A stretch of DNA of 13,060 bases from an uncultured Polaromonas sp. (GCA_946479075.1 CAMLDT010000096.1:1-13060), one strand, 5' to 3'; positions 1 through 8,084 are shown, counted from the stretch's first letter. The notes: generated by a model from the letters alone, not told the origin. Translations and numbers: made by a program.

Positions 1-2
1 TG

Positions 3-1415
3 ACCCAGCAGGGCCGCAAGTTTTTCATGCACAAGGCCAAGGGCATGGTGCGCGACGTTTTCCGCACCCGCAACATGCGCGCACTGCCCGGCAGCGTCGG
101 CCTGGGCCAGGTGCGTTACCCGACGGCAGGCAATGCCTACAGCGAGGACGAGGCCCAGCCTTTTTATGTGAACGCGCCCTTTGGCCTGGTGCTGTCGCAC
201 AACGGTAACCTGACCAATGCCGCCGAACTCAAGGCCGAGCTGTTCAACACCGACCACCGCCACATCAACACCGACAGCGACTCCGAAGTCCTGCTCAATG
301 TGCTGGCCCACGAGCTTGAAAAAACCACGCGCGGCCTGCCGCTGGCGCCGGCCGACGTGTTTGCTGCGGTGCGCGGCGTGCACAAGCGGGTGAAGGGCTC
401 TTACGCGGTGGTGGCGCTGATCGCCGGCCACGGCCTGCTGGCCTTCCGCGACCCCTTCGGCATTCGCCCGTTGTGCCTGGGTCATGGCGAAAACGAAAGC
501 GGCAAAACCGTGATGGTGGCCAGCGAGTCGGTGGCGCTCGAAGGCACCTCGCACCAGTTCGTGCGCGACATCGCGCCGGGCGAAGCGGTGTTTGTGGATC
601 TGCAGGGCACGGTGCATGCGCAGCAGTGCGCCGACGATGCGCAGCTCAAACCCTGCATCTTCGAATTCGTTTACCTCGCGCGGCCGGATTCTGTTCTCGA
701 CGGCATCTCGGTCTACCAGGCACGCTTGAACCTCGGTGAAACGCTGGCCAAACGGGTGGTCTCCACCGTGCCGCCCAACGAGATCGACGTGATCATTCCG
801 ATTCCGGAATCCAGCCGCCCCAGCGCCACACAACTCGCCCATTTGCTGGGTGTTCCCTACCGCGAAGGTTTTGTGAAGAACCGTTATGTCGGCCGCACCT
901 TCATCATGCCCGGCCAGGGCGTGCGCAAAAAATCCGTGCGCCAGAAGCTCAATGTGATTGCCAGCGAGTTCAAGGGCCGCAACGTGCTGCTGGTGGATGA
1001 CTCGATTGTGCGCGGGACAACCAGCCGCGAAATCGTGCAGATGGCGCGTGATGCCGGTGCGAAGAAGGTGTATCTGGCCAGCGCTGCGCCACCGGTGCGT
1101 TACCCCAATGTGTACGGCATCGACATGCCAACCGCCGACGAGCTGGTCGCGCACGACAAGACGGTGGAAGAAATTCGCGTGGCCATCGGTTGCGACGCGC
1201 TGATTTACCAGGATGTCGAAGGCATGAAGCGCGCGATTGGGGCCCTGAACAAAAACCTCGATGGATTCGACGCTTCCTGCTTCGACGGCGTGTACATCAC
1301 GGGCGACATCACGCCCGAAAGCATCGCCAAAATGAACGCCGGACGCATTGACAGCAGCGAGGAAAACGAGGTCGACGTCTCGCGCCTGGCCCTGCCCAAC
1401 CCGCAGGAGGCATAA
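3..1415 (+). CDS. purF: Amidophosphoribosyltransferase PurF, 5'-partial
   Basis: PurF makes 5-phosphoribosylamine from PRPP and glutamine, the committed step of purine synthesis, in the cytosol. The reading frame is open from base 3, so the gene starts before the window. Against family members roughly the first 40-50 residues are missing, including the N-terminal catalytic cysteine. Visible family marks are the glutaminase-domain stretches RYPTAG and SHNGNLTN near the start, RDPFGIRPL in the middle, PIPESSRP, and the PRPP-binding loop VLLVDDSIVRGTT at 984-1022. The stop TAA is at 1413-1415. The next gene starts two bases later, and its ribosome-binding site (AGGAGG, 1405-1410) lies inside the last PurF codons, so metZ is probably co-transcribed. 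Identity is very secure; only the missing N-terminus limits the call. Confidence 0.97.
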   Translation, partial: TQQGRKFFMHKAKGMVRDVFRTRNMRALPGSVGLGQVRYPTAGNAYSEDEAQPFYVNAPFGLVLSHNGNLTNAAELKAELFNTDHRHINTDSDSEVLLNVLAHELEKTTRGLPLAPADVFAAVRGVHKRVKGSYAVVALIAGHGLLAFRDPFGIRPLCLGHGENESGKTVMVASESVALEGTSHQFVRDIAPGEAVFVDLQGTVHAQQCADDAQLKPCIFEFVYLARPDSVLDGISVYQARLNLGETLAKRVVSTVPPNEIDVIIPIPESSRPSATQLAHLLGVPYREGFVKNRYVGRTFIMPGQGVRKKSVRQKLNVIASEFKGRNVLLVDDSIVRGTTSREIVQMARDAGAKKVYLASAAPPVRYPNVYGIDMPTADELVAHDKTVEEIRVAIGCDALIYQDVEGMKRAIGALNKNLDGFDASCFDGVYITGDITPESIAKMNAGRIDSSEENEVDVSRLALPNPQEA

Positions 1416-1417
1416 AC

Positions 1418-2632
1418 GTGAGCGAGCGAAAACTCCCTGACCATCTGCACCGCGACACGCTGGCCGTGCGTGTGGCGCAGGAGCGCAGCCAGTATGGCGA
1501 AAACTCCGAAGCGCTGTACCTGAGCAGCGGTTTTGTGCAGCCCGATGCCGGGACCTCGGCGCGGCGTTTTGCCGGCACCGAAGACGGCTACACCTACGGC
1601 CGCACGTCCAACCCGACCGTCACAAGCTTCGAGCGCCGCCTGGCCGCCATGGAAGGCACCGAGGCTGCCATCGGCGCATCCACCGGCATGGGCGCCATCC
1701 TGATGATGTGCATGGGCCTGCTCAAGGCCGGCGACCATGTGATCTGTTCCCGCTCGATGTTCGGCTCGACGATTGCGCTGATCGGCCGCGAGTTTGGCAA
1801 ATTCGGTGTTGAAACCAGCTTTGTGTCGCAGACCGACATCGCCGAATGGAAGGCCGCGCTGCGGCCCACGACCAAGCTGCTGTTTGCCGAGACACCGACC
1901 AATCCGCTGACAGAGGTGTGCGACATCGCCGCGCTGGCCGATCTGGCGCATGGCGCGGGTGCGCTGCTGGCCGTGGACAACTGCTTTTGCTCGCCGGCGC
2001 TGCAGCGGCCCACCGAGTTCGGCGCCGATCTGGTCATGCATTCGGGCACCAAATATCTGGACGGCCAGGGCAGGGTGATGGCCGGCGCCATCTGCGGTCC
2101 CTCGAAGCTCATCGTCGATGTGTTCGGTCCCATCGTGCGCACCGCCGGCATGACGCTGGCACCCTTCAACGCCTGGGTGGTGCTCAAGGGCCTGGAAACC
2201 CTGGGCATTCGCATGCAGGCGCAGTGCGCCAACGCGCTGGCCGTGGCGAAGTGGCTGGAGCAGCAGCCGCAGGTGGCGCGTGTGTATTACCCCGGGCTGG
2301 CGTCGCATCCGCAGCATGAGCTGGCCATGCGCCAGCAGTCTGGCATGGGCGGCGCGGTGTTGTCCTTCGACCTGCGCGGCGATGACGTGCCGGCCGCGCG
2401 CAAGAACGCTTTTCACGTGATCGACAGCACGCAGGTCATCAGCATTGCCACCAATCTCGGCGACACGAAAACTATCATCACCCACCCCGGCACCACGTCG
2501 CACGGGCGCCTCTCCGAAGAGCAGCGCCAGGCCGCCGGCATCAGCCAGGGCCTGATCCGGCTGGCGGTGGGCCTGGATCATATCGACGACATCAAGGCCG
2601 ACCTGTCGCGTGGCCTGAGCAGCATTCAATGA
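1418..2632 (+). CDS. metZ: O-succinylhomoserine sulfhydrylase MetZ
   Basis: A 404-residue PLP enzyme of the Cys/Met-metabolism family. In the family MetZ makes homocysteine directly from O-succinylhomoserine and sulfide, feeding methionine synthesis. The Schiff-base lysine is Lys212 in [10 protein letters not shown]. Other family marks are YGRTSNPTV near residue 65, the glycine-rich [31 protein letters not shown], and the C-terminal [12 protein letters not shown] with SVGLE-like text ([10 protein letters not shown]). Start is GTG at 1418, supported by AGGAGG at 1405-1410. The 3' end overlaps gltX by ATGA. Separating MetZ from cystathionine gamma-synthase or MetY by sequence alone is imperfect. 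Length near 400 and the position next to purF, as in Burkholderiales, favour MetZ. Confidence 0.92.
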   Translation: MSERKLPDHLHRDTLAVRVAQERSQYGENSEALYLSSGFVQPDAGTSARRFAGTEDGYTYGRTSNPTVTSFERRLAAMEGTEAAIGASTGMGAILMMCMGLLKAGDHVICSRSMFGSTIALIGREFGKFGVETSFVSQTDIAEWKAALRPTTKLLFAETPTNPLTEVCDIAALADLAHGAGALLAVDNCFCSPALQRPTEFGADLVMHSGTKYLDGQGRVMAGAICGPSKLIVDVFGPIVRTAGMTLAPFNAWVVLKGLETLGIRMQAQCANALAVAKWLEQQPQVARVYYPGLASHPQHELAMRQQSGMGGAVLSFDLRGDDVPAARKNAFHVIDSTQVISIATNLGDTKTIITHPGTTSHGRLSEEQRQAAGISQGLIRLAVGLDHIDDIKADLSRGLSSIQ

Positions 2633-4032
2633 GCAACCTCATACGCACCCGCTTCGCGCCTTCTCCCACCGGCTTCATCCACCTCGGCAACATCCGCTCG
2701 GCGCTGTACCCCTGGGCGTTTGCGCGTTCCACCGGCGGTGAGTTCATCCTGCGCATCGAGGACACGGACCTGGAGCGCTCCTCGCAGGAAGCCGTCGATG
2801 TGATCATCGAAGGCATGCGCTGGCTGGGGCTGGATTACGACGAAGGCCCGGTTTACCAGATGCAGCGCATGGACCGCTACAAGGGGGTGCTGGCTGAGCT
2901 CAAGGCCGCGGGCCATGTCTATCCCTGCTACATGAGCGTGGCCGAACTGGACGCGCTGCGCGAACAGCAGATGGCCGACAAGCAGAAGCCGCGTTACGAC
3001 GGCACCTGGCGGCCCGAGCCCGGCAAGACCTTGCCGCCCGTGCCCGAAGGCGTGTCGCCGGTGCTGCGCTTCAAGAACCCGCAAGGCGGCGCAGTGGTCT
3101 GGGACGACAAGGTCAAGGGCCGCATCGAGATCAGCAACGACGAACTCGACGATCTGGTGATCGCTCGGCCCGATGGCACGCCCACCTACAACTTCTGCGT
3201 GGTGGTCGACGACATGGACATGGGCATCACGCATGTGATCCGCGGTGACGACCACGTTAACAACACGCCGCGCCAGATCAACATCTTCCGCGCCCTGGGC
3301 AAGGACGTGCCGGTGTATGCGCACCTGCCGACCGTGCTCAACGAGCAGGGCGAAAAGATGAGCAAGCGCAACGGCGCCAAGGCCGTCACGCAGTACGCGA
3401 AAGAAGGCTACCTGCCGGATGCCATGGTCAACTACCTGGCGCGCCTGGGCTGGAGCCATGGCGACGACGAAATTTTCAGCCGCGAGCAGTTTTTGCAGTG
3501 GTTCAACCTCGACCACCTCGGCAAGAGTGCTGCGCAGTTCGACGAAGCCAAGCTGCGCTGGGTCAACGCCCAGCACCTCAAGGCCATGCCTGATGAGAAG
3601 CTGGCGGAGCTTGTGGTTCCTTTTCTTGGTGACAAGCTGGCGGCCGCTCTCGACATGCCGCGCCGCGTTGCTGCTTGCGCGCTGCTGAAGGATCGCTGCA
3701 GCACGCTGGTCGAGCTGGCCGAGTGGATGGGGGTGCTGGTCAGCGAGACACCGGTGCCTGCCGAAGAAATTCAGGCGCATGTGCCTGCGGACGTGCATCC
3801 CGCCGTGGCCCGTCTGGCCGAGTTGCTTGGCGACGCCGAGTGGAGCAAGCCGGCGATTGCCGCGGCCATCAAGCAGGTGCTCGGTGAGACCGGCCTGAAG
3901 ATGCCGCAGCTGGCCATGCCGGTGCGTGTGCTGGTGGCCGGGCGCCCGCAAACCCCGTCGCTGGACGCATTTTTGTCCCTGATGGACCGGTCCAATGTGC
4001 TTTCGCGTTTGGGGCGTTTGAAAAGCGCCTGA
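2629..4032 (+). CDS. gltX: Glutamyl-tRNA synthetase (class I)
   Basis: Charges tRNA-Glu with glutamate in the cytosol. The product is 467 residues, normal for bacterial GluRS. The class I signatures are both present: the HIGH-type motif in [17 protein letters not shown] (HLGN at residues 18-21) and KMSKR at residues 243-247. [12 protein letters not shown] and [11 protein letters not shown] are further GluRS marks. The ATG at 2629 overlaps the metZ stop (ATGA), and no strong Shine-Dalgarno is seen, so translational coupling is likely. The last part of the gene doubles as the -35 region of the tRNA operon promoter. One of the three tRNAs downstream is tRNA-Glu, the substrate of this enzyme. The anticodon-binding C-terminal half looks intact. 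A GlnRS or GluQ identity is excluded by length and motifs. Confidence 0.97.
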   Translation: MSNLIRTRFAPSPTGFIHLGNIRSALYPWAFARSTGGEFILRIEDTDLERSSQEAVDVIIEGMRWLGLDYDEGPVYQMQRMDRYKGVLAELKAAGHVYPCYMSVAELDALREQQMADKQKPRYDGTWRPEPGKTLPPVPEGVSPVLRFKNPQGGAVVWDDKVKGRIEISNDELDDLVIARPDGTPTYNFCVVVDDMDMGITHVIRGDDHVNNTPRQINIFRALGKDVPVYAHLPTVLNEQGEKMSKRNGAKAVTQYAKEGYLPDAMVNYLARLGWSHGDDEIFSREQFLQWFNLDHLGKSAAQFDEAKLRWVNAQHLKAMPDEKLAELVVPFLGDKLAAALDMPRRVAACALLKDRCSTLVELAEWMGVLVSETPVPAEEIQAHVPADVHPAVARLAELLGDAEWSKPAIAAAIKQVLGETGLKMPQLAMPVRVLVAGRPQTPSLDAFLSLMDRSNVLSRLGRLKSA

Positions 4033-4047
4033 AATTCGGGCTATAAT
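4018..4047 (+). promoter_or_regulatory. Sigma-70-type promoter of the tRNA operon
   Basis: TTGAAA at 4018-4023 and a perfect TATAAT at 4042-4047, separated by 18 bp, about 40 bp before tRNA-Ala. The -35 box lies within the last codons of gltX. This is the only close consensus match before the tRNA genes. It would let the tRNAs be made independently of the purF-metZ-gltX message. The start of transcription would be near 4054 (inferred). Confidence 0.65.
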
Positions 4048-4085
4048 TCAAGGCTCGACGATTGCAGGGAAACTTGCAAATGTTT

Positions 4086-4161
<76 letters not shown>

Positions 4162-4195
4162 ATCGATTGTCGAAAAGTTTTAGAGAGCGTTTTTT

Positions 4196-4229
4196 CGGCA
4201 GGTGTTTGTGTCACAACAAAAACCTGCCG
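4196..4229 (+). other. Hairpin in the Ala-Glu tRNA spacer
   Basis: CGGCAGGT (4196-4203) is perfectly complementary to ACCTGCCG (4222-4229), and an inner TTGT/ACAA pair can extend the helix. The T-run lies upstream (4190-4195) and none follows, so on the + strand it does not look like a terminator. It more likely is a processing or spacing structure in the tRNA precursor; that role is inferred. Confidence 0.5.
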
Positions 4230-4248
4230 CCGGAAGTTCCAAGGTTCT

Positions 4249-4324
4249 GACCCCATCGTCTAGAGGCCTAGGACACTACCCTTTCACGGTAGGTACCGGG
4301 GTTCGAATCCCCGTGGGGTCGCCA
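4249..4324 (+). tRNA. tRNA-Glu (anticodon TTC)
   Basis: The acceptor GACCCCA pairs fully with TGGGGTC. The anticodon stem CTACC/GGTAG encloses CTTTCAC, giving TTC. The T arm is CGGGG-TTCGAAT-CCCCG, and the discriminator G is followed by encoded CCA (4322-4324). It is the cognate substrate of the gltX product encoded just upstream. Confidence 0.96.
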
Positions 4325-4329
4325 GAATT

Positions 4330-4404
4330 CTTCACAGCAATGTGAAGCCCAAGGCACAAGTGGACAGCAAGCCTGCGCAAGCAGGCGGCTTGGCTCGAAA
4401 GAGC
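4330..4404 (+). other. Three tandem GNRA-capped hairpins between tRNA-Glu and tRNA-Asp
   Basis: Three back-to-back inverted repeats, each closing on a GNRA tetraloop. CTTCACA-GCAA-TGTGAAG (4330-4347) is a perfect 7-bp stem. GCCTGC-GCAA-GCAGGC (4371-4386) is a perfect 6-bp stem. GCTC-GAAA-GAGC (4393-4404) is a perfect 4-bp stem. A fourth inverted repeat, ACTACC/GGTAGT (4415-4420 with 4427-4432), crosses the 5' edge of tRNA-Asp and would compete with its acceptor stem. The 97-nt spacer is therefore highly structured. It may guide RNase processing or be a small stable RNA released from the precursor; neither is shown by sequence. Confidence 0.5.
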
Positions 4405-4421
4405 GAAAGTTGTCACTACCA

Positions 4422-4498
4422 GGAGTGGTAGTTCAGTTGGTTAGAATACCGGCCTGTCACGCCGGGGGTCGCGGGTTCGAGTCCCGTCCACTCCGCCA
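4422..4498 (+). tRNA. tRNA-Asp (anticodon GTC)
   Basis: The acceptor GGAGTGG pairs with CCACTCC. The anticodon stem CCGGC/GCCGG encloses CTGTCAC, giving GTC. The T arm is GCGGG-TTCGAGT-CCCGT, and CCA is encoded at 4496-4498. A truncated integrase reading frame begins about 80 bp beyond its 3' end, which makes this tRNA the likely former attachment site of an integrative element. No second copy of its 3' end is seen elsewhere in the window. Confidence 0.96.
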
Positions 4499-4503
4499 AG
4501 TTT

Positions 4504-4539
4504 GAAAAAGCCGTTGATTTTCAACGGCTTTTTCTTTTT
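4504..4539 (+). terminator. Intrinsic terminator of the tRNA operon
   Basis: A 14-bp perfect inverted repeat (4504-4517 with 4521-4534) with core AGCCGTTGA/TCAACGGCT and a 3-nt loop, followed by CTTTTT. It lies 6 nt after tRNA-Asp. The A-tract on the left arm means it could also work for - strand transcripts coming from the hydrolase gene, which has no other obvious terminator. Confidence 0.85.
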
Positions 4540-4576
4540 GCGTCTTTTCTCGGTGTCCCATTTCTGGGAATCTCCA

Positions 4577-4792
4577 ATGAAGCTACCGTCTCATCTGGTG
4601 TTCTCGCGCCACGATGTCTACTCTTTCCGCATCACCTATAGGCGAGGCCAAAAAAGCCAGGGAGCGACGGGGTCGCTCGACATCAGGAATAGGAGGGAAG
4701 CCAAGGCCAAAGCACTTGCCATCTCGCTAGCGTTAATGAAGGTCAAGATGAAGGGAACGTACTATCCCACCCGATGTTCGAGAGAAGCGTAG
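4577..4792 (+). pseudogene. Truncated tyrosine-recombinase integrase, N-terminal fragment
   Basis: From ATG 4577 the frame reads 71 residues and then stops. The text MKLPSHLVFSRHDVYSFRI and then SLDIRNRREAKAKALAISLA resembles the extreme N-terminus of phage/island integrases, where a start like 'LPSYL..SRHGVYYFR' is followed by 'SLGTRDRREA...A..LS'. The SAM-like and catalytic domains with the R-H-R-Y residues are absent. The reading frame ends where the oppositely oriented hydrolase region begins. Place and orientation, immediately downstream of tRNA-Asp on the same strand, fit an integrase at its attachment site. An in-frame upstream start at 4502 exists but overlaps the terminator, so I reject it. 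The fragment is too short to be an active recombinase. The family call is from pattern memory, hence moderate confidence. Confidence 0.6.
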
Positions 4793-4827
4793 TGACTGAT
4801 GTTCTGCGGCACTCCATCCGGACCTCC

Positions 4828-6519
4828 TTACCGGTCTTTAGGAATCACCGGAAGGACAAGATGCGAGTCGTGCTTGCCCCCACACAGAATTGTGTTCATC
4901 CCGGCGAACAGTTCAGAGGGCCTGTCGACGGAATCAGTGTGGAGGAAAGGCCCTGATCCCTTTCTTGGGCCTGACGCATTTTCGCGCTCGAAGTCCCGAG
5001 CGTCGATGCGAAGAGCTAGCCGGTATCCCTTCGGGAGGACGATGGAGGTTGGCCATAGCTCTACCTCCACGCGATACGGTTTGCCTGGCTCCAGGTATTC
5101 GCGCTCGTTGTGCAGATGTACCGGTTGCCACGGGCGGCTGCGAACGGTATCCAGTTTGCGATGCGATGCTCTTAGCCAGCCCTGCGCAATAGGAACTGCC
5201 GGATCGGTAGCTCCACGAAATAGAACTTCTTTCCCGGCTTCGTCATATGCGCGCAGGGTCAAGAATAGGTCTGCGTCCCTGGCACTAGAACTGATCCAGA
5301 TCACGGCAGCAAGTGGACCCGTTATTTCCATCTCTTCCGACAGTGCGCCACTGATGAACTCGACTCCCGCCCCCGGTGCAGCGTAGGACGAAGCGGCCTC
5401 CACTTCCGCTGGCTTGCTCTGTAACGAAAGACCGTCGGCGCAAAGAAACCACGTTGTCCACTTCGTGCCGTTGAGCGGCCACTCGGCTTCCTGGCGTGAC
5501 TCGAAGTGGTCAACGTGGCGGACTTCAAGCAATACTGGCGGTTGATCTCGCCAGCCATTGTCTTCATCCTTCAGATAGCAGTCGAAGAAACGTTTCTGCA
5601 TCGCTACATATTCCGGCAGGTAGAAGGACTCCCAATGTGTGCCTCCATGCAACTGGAGCCATTTTTCCTTGGAACCTGCACCGAGGTACCCTTGGACGTT
5701 GCCGCGCAGATGAAGCCCCATGCCGCCCCAGTTGCCAGAGGACAGGACCGGCACTTCTATCTTGGACAAATCAGCTGTACGGGCGCTATACCAGTCGTCC
5801 AGAAGCTCATGTGAGCGAAACTCTTCAATAATGTTCACGCGGTTGTTGCGAAGCTGTTCAGCGGTCAGCGGCGCGCCTGTGCTTGTGGATCCCGTATCCC
5901 TGTCTCGATAGGGACTTTGACCATTGCCGTGCTGAACCGAGAGAATTTGCTTTGGGAACCAAAGTTCGAAGAACGCGTTACCGAAGATCCCCCCGTGGTG
6001 ACTCGCATCGCGGTAGAAATCTGATGCACCCTCCCATGGACATATGGCAGCGAGGTGCGGAGGGCGCTGAGCAGCTACTTGCCATTGATTCATCGCATAG
6101 TAGGAAATCCCTAGCAAGCCGACTTTGCCGTTGCACCAGCTTTGCGTGCCTGCCCACTCTATGCAGTCGTAGTAGTCGTCCACCTCCTGGGGAGACCACA
6201 CCCAGAGTTTGCCCTCAGACTCCCCGGCGCCTCGACTGTCCACCACTGCAATCGCATAGTTCCAAGGCACCCACCGCTCTGGATCAGCAACCTCCCATCG
6301 GAGGTAATGTCCGGTGCTCGCTTCCTCATCCAGCCCTGGATACAGACGCTTTAGCTCCTCGAACTGGGGCTTGAACGCATCCGCGAAGTGGGCATCTTTC
6401 CCGTAGGGCCCGTGGGTCATGAGGACAGGCACGCGCGCATCGCCTTCAGGCCGAAAAACGTTGGCGCGAAGAATCGCGCCGTCGCGCAGCTTGATCTCAA
6501 CATTTTTTTCAAAAATCAT
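4828..6519 (-). CDS. CocE/NonD-type alpha/beta hydrolase (X-Pro dipeptidyl-peptidase S15 family)
   Basis: A 563-residue cytosolic-looking hydrolase with no signal peptide. Marks of the S15/CocE family, in order: VDSRGAGESEG (about residues 93-103), the nucleophile elbow LLGISYY with Ser139, CPWEGASDFYRD, a GTHWES segment giving the likely catalytic His295, and a C-terminal jelly-roll-like domain ending in LVLPVIP. Where cocaine esterase carries the triad Asp in a WYD-type stretch, this protein reads SGNWGGMGLHLRGN (about residues 261-274). The acid residue is therefore uncertain. I chose ATG at 6519 over the TTG at 6537 because AGGAG sits 5 nt ahead of it. It follows the cyclase-family gene by 14 nt, so they are one operon. 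Substrate is unknown; family members cleave esters or amides. Confidence 0.88.
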   Translation of the reverse strand: MIFEKNVEIKLRDGAILRANVFRPEGDARVPVLMTHGPYGKDAHFADAFKPQFEELKRLYPGLDEEASTGHYLRWEVADPERWVPWNYAIAVVDSRGAGESEGKLWVWSPQEVDDYYDCIEWAGTQSWCNGKVGLLGISYYAMNQWQVAAQRPPHLAAICPWEGASDFYRDASHHGGIFGNAFFELWFPKQILSVQHGNGQSPYRDRDTGSTSTGAPLTAEQLRNNRVNIIEEFRSHELLDDWYSARTADLSKIEVPVLSSGNWGGMGLHLRGNVQGYLGAGSKEKWLQLHGGTHWESFYLPEYVAMQKRFFDCYLKDEDNGWRDQPPVLLEVRHVDHFESRQEAEWPLNGTKWTTWFLCADGLSLQSKPAEVEAASSYAAPGAGVEFISGALSEEMEITGPLAAVIWISSSARDADLFLTLRAYDEAGKEVLFRGATDPAVPIAQGWLRASHRKLDTVRSRPWQPVHLHNEREYLEPGKPYRVEVELWPTSIVLPKGYRLALRIDARDFERENASGPRKGSGPFLHTDSVDRPSELFAGMNTILCGGKHDSHLVLPVIPKDR

Positions 6520-6533
6520 TTGCACTCCTGGCC

Positions 6534-7307
6534 TCAATCAAAAAGCGCCACCGCCCTGGTCCAACCTGCGGACGCACGACGAATCTTTGCGGGGAAGCAA
6601 CATATCTTGAACCCATCGGCCGGAAGCGACTCAAGATTGGACATCTTTTCGAGATGGCAATAGCCAATATCTCGACCGGCCTTGTGGCCCTCCCAGATAA
6701 TGGCCGCGTCGCCGCTCTTGGCGTACCTTTCCGCGGTGTACTGAAACGGCGCGTCCCAACTCCACGCGTCGGTCCCGGTCACACGGATGCCGCGCTCCAA
6801 CATATACATCGTTGCTTCATAACCCATGCCGCAGCCTGCACTGACGTAGTCGCCATGCCCATAGCGGCTGCCGGCGCGTGTATTGATCACGACGATCTCA
6901 AACGGTTTGAGCGCATGTCCGATGCGAGCGAGCTCGTTCTCAACATCCCTTGCAGTCACGACATAACCGTCGGCGAAGTGTCGAAAATCCAGCTTAACGC
7001 CCGGCTGAAAACACCAATCCAGAGGCACCTCATCAATCGTTATTGCACGCTCTCCCTCGTTCATTGTCGAGGCAAAGTGCCACGGGGCGTCAAGGTGTGT
7101 CCCGTTGTGTGTGCTTAGCTCGACCTTCTCCGTGGCCCAGGCTTCACCAGCAGGGAGATCACCAGGGCTGAGACCCGGAAAGAACTGGGCAAGACGAGAG
7201 AAACTCTGGTGGTGATTCATGTAATGAATCTTGGGTGCAAACGGTGCCGGGTCGGAGAGGACCTCGTTCTCTAAATAGATCGAAAGATCGACAATGCGCT
7301 GACTCAT
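6534..7307 (-). CDS. Cyclase-family metal-dependent hydrolase (COG1878)
   Basis: A 257-residue protein with the family's metal-binding signature HNGTHLDAPWHF near residues 67-78 (H-x-G-T-H-x-D-x-P-x-H). Known relatives include bacterial kynurenine formamidase and isatin hydrolase, which open amide bonds of small aromatic compounds. Later family-like segments are TGTDAWSWD, WEGHKAG and CFPAK. Start ATG at 7305-7307 has only a weak AAGG ahead of it. It is first gene of a two-gene operon with the CocE/NonD hydrolase and is transcribed away from the TetR gene. Length agrees with the family. It is not confidently KynB because no tryptophan-pathway gene is nearby. A role in hydrolysing an amide or lactone of an aromatic acid is inferred. 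Confidence 0.88.
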   Translation of the reverse strand: MSQRIVDLSIYLENEVLSDPAPFAPKIHYMNHHQSFSRLAQFFPGLSPGDLPAGEAWATEKVELSTHNGTHLDAPWHFASTMNEGERAITIDEVPLDWCFQPGVKLDFRHFADGYVVTARDVENELARIGHALKPFEIVVINTRAGSRYGHGDYVSAGCGMGYEATMYMLERGIRVTGTDAWSWDAPFQYTAERYAKSGDAAIIWEGHKAGRDIGYCHLEKMSNLESLPADGFKICCFPAKIRRASAGWTRAVALFD

Positions 7308-7332
7308 CGGGATACCTTGGTTTTTTTAACGT

Positions 7333-7379
7333 TTGACGGAGAAGTGCTTCATGTATATTTTCGGGAAGCGCATGTGCAA
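7333..7379. promoter_or_regulatory. Overlapping divergent promoters with inverted repeat (tetR / cyclase operon)
   Basis: On the + strand, TTGACG (7333-7338), a 17-bp spacer and TATTTT (7356-7361) form a plausible promoter for tetR. On the - strand, TTGCAC (complement of 7374-7379), a 16-bp spacer and TATACA (complement of 7352-7357) form one for the cyclase operon. The two -10 boxes overlap. An imperfect inverted repeat GTGCTTC/GAAGCGC (7344-7350 with 7365-7371, one mismatch) spans both, a natural site for the adjacent TetR protein. All of this is inspection, not measurement. Confidence 0.42.
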
Positions 7380-7421
7380 CAGCCCGATCCAGCGGCAGGC
7401 ATGAGCTGAGGGGCCATTGAT

Positions 7422-8060
7422 TTGAGTGACGCCAGACATAGAATTCTTGAGGGTGCTGTCGAGTTGTTTGCCCAGAGGGGGGTTTCCGAAGTTTCCAACC
7501 GTGAACTCACGGCGCACGCCGGCGTGAATGTCGCGGCAATCAACTATCACTTTCGCACGCGGGCCGCACTGGAGGAGGCTGTGTACGAGAACGTGTCGAT
7601 CAAGGTCAACGACAAGCGACGCGAAGCTCTTCGCAAGGTTTTGAGTGAAGCTGCTGAAAAAAAGATGCGGCCTTCGGTCGAAGCGATTCTTGAAACGTTC
7701 ATCGCACCTTATTTCGGCCCTGACGCCAACCAGGGTGCGTTGCTTGCCCAACTCGTCCTCAAGCACCGAATTGCGCCGACGCCGCTTACTATCAAGTTGA
7801 CGCAATCTCATTTCGATCCGATGGCGAAGGAATACGTAGCTGCGCTCGCGCTTGCAAACCCAGCCATCAATCCGGATACCTTCATCTGGCGATACATGTT
7901 CGTCACCAGCGTAGTCGTTCTCACGTCGACGGATCGTCGCTCGCACAACCGTGTCAAGACAATCTCTCAAGGTGCGTTCGATGCGAAAGATACCGAGATA
8001 CTCCGTGCAACGCTGATGGAATTTCTGGTCGCCGGGCTGACCGCACCTTCGAGTATTTGA
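7422..8060 (+). CDS. TetR/AcrR-family transcriptional regulator
   Basis: A 212-residue protein with a typical TetR N-terminal DNA-binding domain: RHRILEGAVELFAQRG, then the helix-turn-helix around residues 24-43 ending in VNVAAINYHFRTRAALEEAVY. The rest is a variable ligand-binding domain. The frame is closed upstream by TGA at 7407-7409 and has no ATG before the HTH. TTG at 7422 is therefore the start, supported by GAGGGG at 7408-7413. The gene is divergent from the cyclase-hydrolase operon and converges with the Bug receptor gene, with only 24 bp between stops. It is the likely local repressor of both. The effector is unknown. A long reading frame antisense to it (7326-7970) is a shadow. 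Confidence 0.93.
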   Translation: MSDARHRILEGAVELFAQRGVSEVSNRELTAHAGVNVAAINYHFRTRAALEEAVYENVSIKVNDKRREALRKVLSEAAEKKMRPSVEAILETFIAPYFGPDANQGALLAQLVLKHRIAPTPLTIKLTQSHFDPMAKEYVAALALANPAINPDTFIWRYMFVTSVVVLTSTDRRSHNRVKTISQGAFDAKDTEILRATLMEFLVAGLTAPSSI

Positions 8061-8084
8061 GGCTATGTAGCTGGACAGAACGCC

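Noticed and set aside
1205..2629. A 474-codon - strand frame opposite metZ
   Set aside because: It mirrors the metZ codon pattern, its text is rich in His/Arg/Gly/Ala as in antisense frames of GC-rich genes, and no family is recognisable.
2626..3951. A 441-codon - strand frame opposite gltX
   Set aside because: Same reason: it is the shadow of a securely identified gene.
4502..4576. Upstream extension of the integrase fragment
   Set aside because: Those codons are the tRNA operon terminator; integrase-like text begins only at 4577.
7326..7970. A 214-codon - strand frame opposite tetR that crosses the promoter region
   Set aside because: The + strand product is a clear TetR protein with its own ribosome-binding site; the opposite frame has no family-like text.
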